NCBI GenBank assembly: GCA_031275395.1
Contig: JAISOU010000069.1
Span: forward strand, 1-8,690
DNA from: Helicobacteraceae bacterium
Lineage (GTDB): Bacteria; Campylobacterota; Campylobacteria; Campylobacterales; SZUA-545
Length of the DNA stretch: 8,690 nucleotides
Reading direction: 5' to 3'
The notes beneath the pieces were generated by a model. It was not told the DNA's origin. It made no database searches and was given only the letters and a program-made list of their open reading frames with translations. Positions 6,249 through 8,690 of this stretch are shown piece after piece. Numbering within the stretch: position 1 is the first letter of the stretch; every line of letters begins with the position of its first letter. The position numbers were made by a program, and so were the translations under genes.

Positions 6249-8471
6249 TTAATCGAGCGCGATCTGCGCTTTAACCCATAGCGTTCTGCCCGGTTCGTTA
6301 ACGCGATCGGTCTGCTCGTATCCTGAAACCATAACGCCGCCCTTGCTGATAAACTCCGCGTAGGTTTTATCAAAGAGGTTATCGACCCCAAAGGCTATCT
6401 GAACGCTTTTATTCCAACGATACGCGCCGTTGATCGAGAAAACGCCAAAACCGCCGGCTTTGTCCAAATCCTGCCCTACAATGTTGCCCTCGTTAAGAGA
6501 GTAGCGATTTTGCGAAGCGACAAGCCTCCAAAGCGCCCCGATCGACCATTCGCCGTCGTCCCAATCGAGATTTAATCGGCTCTCCAAAGGCGGCGTTTGA
6601 CCTAACGGGCGATCGTCGTCGTCGTTTTGACTGCGCGTATATGCGATACTAACCGCGCTCTTCCAGTTTGGCGCAAACCTGTAGCTTACGCCCGCTTCGC
6701 CGCCATACGTCGTAGCGTCTACATTTCGCGCGATCGTAGCGCTTCGCGTCGTCATCATACCGGCGGGCTTTTCATATTGGCTTTGGATCAGAATATAATC
6801 TTCAATCTTGCCGTAAAAAAGCGAGGCAAAGCTCTGTAAATCTTCGGAGTTCCACGTTAGCCCTACGTCGAGCTGCGTCGTTTTTTCCGTTTCAATCGAA
6901 TCAAAAACGGAAACGCTATTTTCCGATTCTTTGTTGATCGCCTCCCAAAAATCGGGGGCGCGTTCGCTTCTACCAACGCCTATGTAAAACGCGCCGTTAT
7001 CCAAAAAGCCGCGCTCGTAGCGGATAAAGCCGCTTATCAGGTTTTCGTCGCGGGTTTTGTCCGCCGTAGGATTGGCTACCGTCGCCGCCGACATACCGCT
7101 TCCAACGCTTATGCTTTGGCGTTTATCCGTCGATTTCCAAGAGTCGCTACGCGCGCCTACGATCAGCGTATTTTCGCGATTGGCTTGGAACGTAAGTTCG
7201 CCAAAAACGCCGTAATCCTGAAAACGCGCGTCCTCCACGCGCTCTTTATCGCCGTAGTAGTTTGGGCCCGTATTCGATCCGCTGCGCCCCGTATGTTTGT
7301 TGGTTTGCAGATCGCCGCCCGCGATCAGCGCGATAGAGCTTGTAGGCGTAAAGGTCAGCTCCAGCCGTCCGCCCCGCGTTTTGCGATCGGGATTAGAAGC
7401 CATAGCCATACCCGACGACGTTCGCAAGCTGTAATTATCCATAACGTGATCGATATAGTTATGGTACGCCTGCGCTTTGATCTCGTATAAAACGTCGCTA
7501 ATCGCCGATTTTTCAAACTTGATCCCGTAGTTTTCGCGGGCAAACCTGCTACCGTCCATACCGCGATCGGCATACGCCGCTTCGCCGTCGCTTTGCGCGC
7601 CCGAAATCTCGATGAGCGTATCTTTGTTGGGCGTCCAGCCAAAAGCCGCGCTAGAGCTAGCGCGTTGGTAGCGCGAATGTACTTTTTCGCCGTCGCCGTC
7701 TTTGTAATCGCTCGATTTCGCGTTGGTAAAAGCGGTCTTTGCGTAGCCGTATTCAAAACCGCCCTCGATCGCCGCAAACTCTTCGTAGCGATCAAAACTC
7801 GCGATCGTAGCCGATAGATTCGCCTTGCGCGTCGGTTCGGCGTAGTAGCCGCGATCGCGCTCGAATAATACGGAGCCTGCGGACGATCCCGCGCCGTGAA
7901 TCACGCTTTGAGGTCCCTTTAATATCGTTACGCGATCGTAAGAGTCTGGAAAAACGTAGGCGGTAGGGGGATCCATTCGCCCGCCGCAACCGCCGAGTAT
8001 CTGTTCGCCGTCTAGCGATATATTAAGACGCGAAGCGCCCATACCGCGAAACGACGGATCGCCGTCTATGCCGCCCTTGCGCGTAACGCTCATACCCGCG
8101 ACGGCTTTAAGCAGAGCCGCGCCGTCGTTCGCCGGCAACGGCTGTTGCGGCGATTTCGGATCGAAGCTAACCGATAGCGGCGTTTGCATAATAGGCGCGG
8201 TAATCACGACGGGCTCAAATGAGATCGCGTTTTGCTTCTCTTTCGTCCCCGATCGATTGCCGTGTGTAAGATCGCTTGACGAATTGCGATCGTTTGCCGC
8301 GTCGTCGTACGTCGATCCGTCGTCGTGGCAGCCGCCCGCCGTTAGTTGCGATTCGCTCGAATTATGATCTTCGTGATGAGCCGCCAAAACGGAGGCGGAT
8401 AAAAACAGCGCGATCGCCGTTAATTTAGATAGCCGCGCGTTAGAGCGCGACAAAATAGACAAAATTGCCAT
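6249..8471 (-). CDS. TonB-dependent copper receptor, OprC/NosA family
   Basis: An outer-membrane beta-barrel that takes up copper using TonB energy; in pseudomonads OprC/NosA is linked to copper supply for cuproenzymes such as nitrous oxide reductase. I chose the ATG at 8471 (740 residues) because AAAAGG lies eight bases upstream and the protein then begins with a good signal peptide: basic n-region with Arg/Lys, hydrophobic core LTAIALFLSASVLA (17-30), cleavage near Ala30-Ala31. A GTG at 8528 in the same frame would add 19 residues without a ribosome site. The mature N terminus is His/Asp-rich (HHEDH at 32-36, CHDD at 48-51). A TonB-box-like EPVVITA (86-92) precedes the plug. The plug holds RKGGIDGDPSFRGM and ILGGCGGRMDPP with CxxxM at 162-166; HVM at 342-344 supplies the HxM half of the OprC copper site. 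The remainder is barrel, ending in a final strand TLWVKAQIALD that lacks the usual terminal aromatic residue. Confidence 0.93.
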   Translation of the reverse strand: MAILSILSRSNARLSKLTAIALFLSASVLAAHHEDHNSSESQLTAGGCHDDGSTYDDAANDRNSSSDLTHGNRSGTKEKQNAISFEPVVITAPIMQTPLSVSFDPKSPQQPLPANDGAALLKAVAGMSVTRKGGIDGDPSFRGMGASRLNISLDGEQILGGCGGRMDPPTAYVFPDSYDRVTILKGPQSVIHGAGSSAGSVLFERDRGYYAEPTRKANLSATIASFDRYEEFAAIEGGFEYGYAKTAFTNAKSSDYKDGDGEKVHSRYQRASSSAAFGWTPNKDTLIEISGAQSDGEAAYADRGMDGSRFARENYGIKFEKSAISDVLYEIKAQAYHNYIDHVMDNYSLRTSSGMAMASNPDRKTRGGRLELTFTPTSSIALIAGGDLQTNKHTGRSGSNTGPNYYGDKERVEDARFQDYGVFGELTFQANRENTLIVGARSDSWKSTDKRQSISVGSGMSAATVANPTADKTRDENLISGFIRYERGFLDNGAFYIGVGRSERAPDFWEAINKESENSVSVFDSIETEKTTQLDVGLTWNSEDLQSFASLFYGKIEDYILIQSQYEKPAGMMTTRSATIARNVDATTYGGEAGVSYRFAPNWKSAVSIAYTRSQNDDDDRPLGQTPPLESRLNLDWDDGEWSIGALWRLVASQNRYSLNEGNIVGQDLDKAGGFGVFSINGAYRWNKSVQIAFGVDNLFDKTYAEFISKGGVMVSGYEQTDRVNEPGRTLWVKAQIALD

Positions 8472-8479
8472 AGAGAGAA

Positions 8480-8485
8480 CCTTTT
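8480..8485 (-). promoter_or_regulatory. Ribosome binding site deciding the receptor start
   Basis: Minus-strand AAAAGG is eight bases before the ATG at 8471-8469. The upstream in-frame GTG (8528-8526) is preceded by GCCTGTAGTCG, which has no Shine-Dalgarno match. This favours the ATG. Confidence 0.65.
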
Positions 8486-8495
8486 GGTTTAAGAT

Positions 8496-8517
8496 ATGCG
8501 TTGAAAACGCATTGCGT
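8496..8517. promoter_or_regulatory. Overlapping inverted repeats in the receptor leader
   Basis: ATGCGTT (8496-8502) and AACGCAT (8506-8512) form a 7-base-pair stem with a three-base loop, and ACGCA (8507-8511) can instead pair with TGCGT (8513-8517). The two pairings exclude each other. The element ends 24 bases upstream of the chosen ATG, next to the ribosome site, so it could be an operator or an RNA switch affecting translation. No known box is recognised. Confidence 0.35.
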
Positions 8518-8533
8518 CGGGTTTTCACCGACT

Positions 8534-8550
8534 ACAGGCATTCAACAGGC
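8534..8550. promoter_or_regulatory. Direct repeat with 11-base period in the receptor leader
   Basis: ACAGGC occurs at 8534-8539 and again at 8545-8550, each followed by a TTC- or ATT-containing stretch. A period of 11 bases is about one helical turn, as for a regulator binding one DNA face. It lies between the G19 tract and the coding region. The motif is short and may be chance. Confidence 0.25.
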
Positions 8551-8560
8551 GTTCATTTGC

Positions 8561-8579
8561 GGGGGGGGGGGGGGGGGGG
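8561..8579. repeat. G19 homopolymer (C19 on the receptor strand), putative phase-variation tract
   Basis: Nineteen consecutive G on the plus strand. Such tracts change length by slipped-strand mispairing, and long poly-G/C tracts are the standard phase-variation device of Campylobacterota. This one ends 90 bases upstream of the receptor ATG. An in-frame TAG at 8534-8532 (minus strand) lies between the tract and the receptor frame, so it is not a coding frameshift switch. It would have to change promoter spacing, a regulator site or leader RNA. The exact length in the source is uncertain, because such tracts are prone to sequencing error and population mixture. Confidence 0.85.
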
Positions 8580-8587
8580 TAAAATTT

Positions 8588-8598
8588 AAAAAAAAAAA
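8588..8598. repeat. A11 homopolymer (T11 on the receptor strand)
   Basis: Eleven consecutive A, eight bases upstream of the G19 tract in the receptor's direction of transcription. It may also vary in length. As a T-rich stretch it could work as an UP-like or bent-DNA element, or in the transcript as a U run. Confidence 0.7.
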
Positions 8599-8634
8599 CG
8601 AACCATCGTTTTCAAACTTTAAAAAAATGGCAAA

Positions 8635-8643
8635 ATTATAGCA
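8635..8643 (-). promoter_or_regulatory. Extended -10 promoter for the copper receptor
   Basis: The minus strand reads TGCTATAAT, a perfect TATAAT with the extended TGn element, preceded by a T run (GGTTTTTGC). No -35 is obvious, as is common in this phylum. Transcription would begin near 8628, giving a leader of about 158 bases that includes the T11 and C19 tracts. It is the best promoter in the window. Confidence 0.55.
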
Positions 8644-8674
8644 AAAACCGTAATAACCCCGCCGCTTTCGCTGG

Positions 8675-8680
8675 ATTATA
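8675..8680 (-). promoter_or_regulatory. Second TATAAT upstream of the receptor
   Basis: Another minus-strand TATAAT within GGTTTATAATCC, 40 bases upstream of the extended -10. It lies near the window edge, so its -35 region is not fully visible. It could be a tandem promoter. Confidence 0.3.
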
Positions 8681-8690
8681 AACCAAAACC

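Noticed and set aside
6612-6626. Short GTC/GTCGTCGTC tandem repeat in the receptor gene
   Set aside because: It simply encodes a run of Asp in a barrel loop. It is too short to be a slippage tract of note.
7116-7490. 124-codon plus-strand open frame opposite the receptor gene
   Set aside because: Antisense shadow with skewed, basic composition. Long antisense frames are expected opposite GC-alternating coding sequence.
7355-7795. 146-codon minus-strand open frame inside the receptor gene
   Set aside because: It is an out-of-frame shadow of the receptor, rich in Arg and Thr with no motif. The receptor frame has clear family motifs across the same stretch.
8526-8579. C19 tract as a coding frameshift switch for the receptor
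   Set aside because: The receptor frame has a TAG at 8534-8532, downstream of the tract, so no tract length can join an upstream start to the receptor.
1-8690. CRISPR array, tRNA, rRNA, transposase or toxin-antitoxin pair
   Set aside because: No regularly spaced repeats, cloverleaf sequences, transposase frames or paired small genes were found on either strand.

Overview
The window reads as chromosomal sequence of a Campylobacterota (epsilonproteobacterial) species. The pointers are the ubiE-xseA gene pair (the same adjacency is known in Campylobacter), a short Campylobacterota-style YrdC-like protein, and a long G/C homopolymer of the kind that drives phase variation in this phylum. Base composition is moderate in GC, well above Campylobacter. 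The hexamer CGATCG is strikingly frequent. I cannot name a genus from the sequence alone.

All confident genes are on the minus strand. Reading in the direction of transcription (right to left): a leader with candidate promoters, an A11 tract and a G19 tract (8529-8690); a TonB-dependent outer-membrane receptor of the OprC/NosA copper family (8471-6249); a 256-base gap with repeat remnants and hairpins; then a tight cluster of carB (5992-2732), a short YrdC/Sua5-like gene (2684-2232), ubiE (2229-1519) and xseA (1522-338). Gaps inside the cluster are 47 and 2 bases, then a 4-base overlap, so carB-yrdC-ubiE-xseA is very likely one operon. Positions 1-337 hold no credible gene but contain a repeat-rich, inverted-repeat structure.

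The cluster is housekeeping: carbamoyl phosphate for pyrimidines and arginine (CarB), a probable nucleotide-binding YrdC-fold protein possibly tied to tRNA threonylcarbamoylation, methylation of the menaquinone ring (UbiE) and DNA repair (XseA). CarA and XseB, the partner subunits, are not in the window.

The most interesting part is the copper receptor. It keeps the CxxxM and HxM motifs of the OprC copper site, adds a His/Asp-rich stretch at the mature N terminus, and sits behind a 19-base homopolymer plus a second 11-base one and repeat motifs. This suggests phase-variable copper uptake. The homopolymer is outside the reading frame (an in-frame stop separates them), so any switch would act on transcription or leader function. 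I see no CRISPR array, tRNA, rRNA, transposase or clearly novel multigene system.
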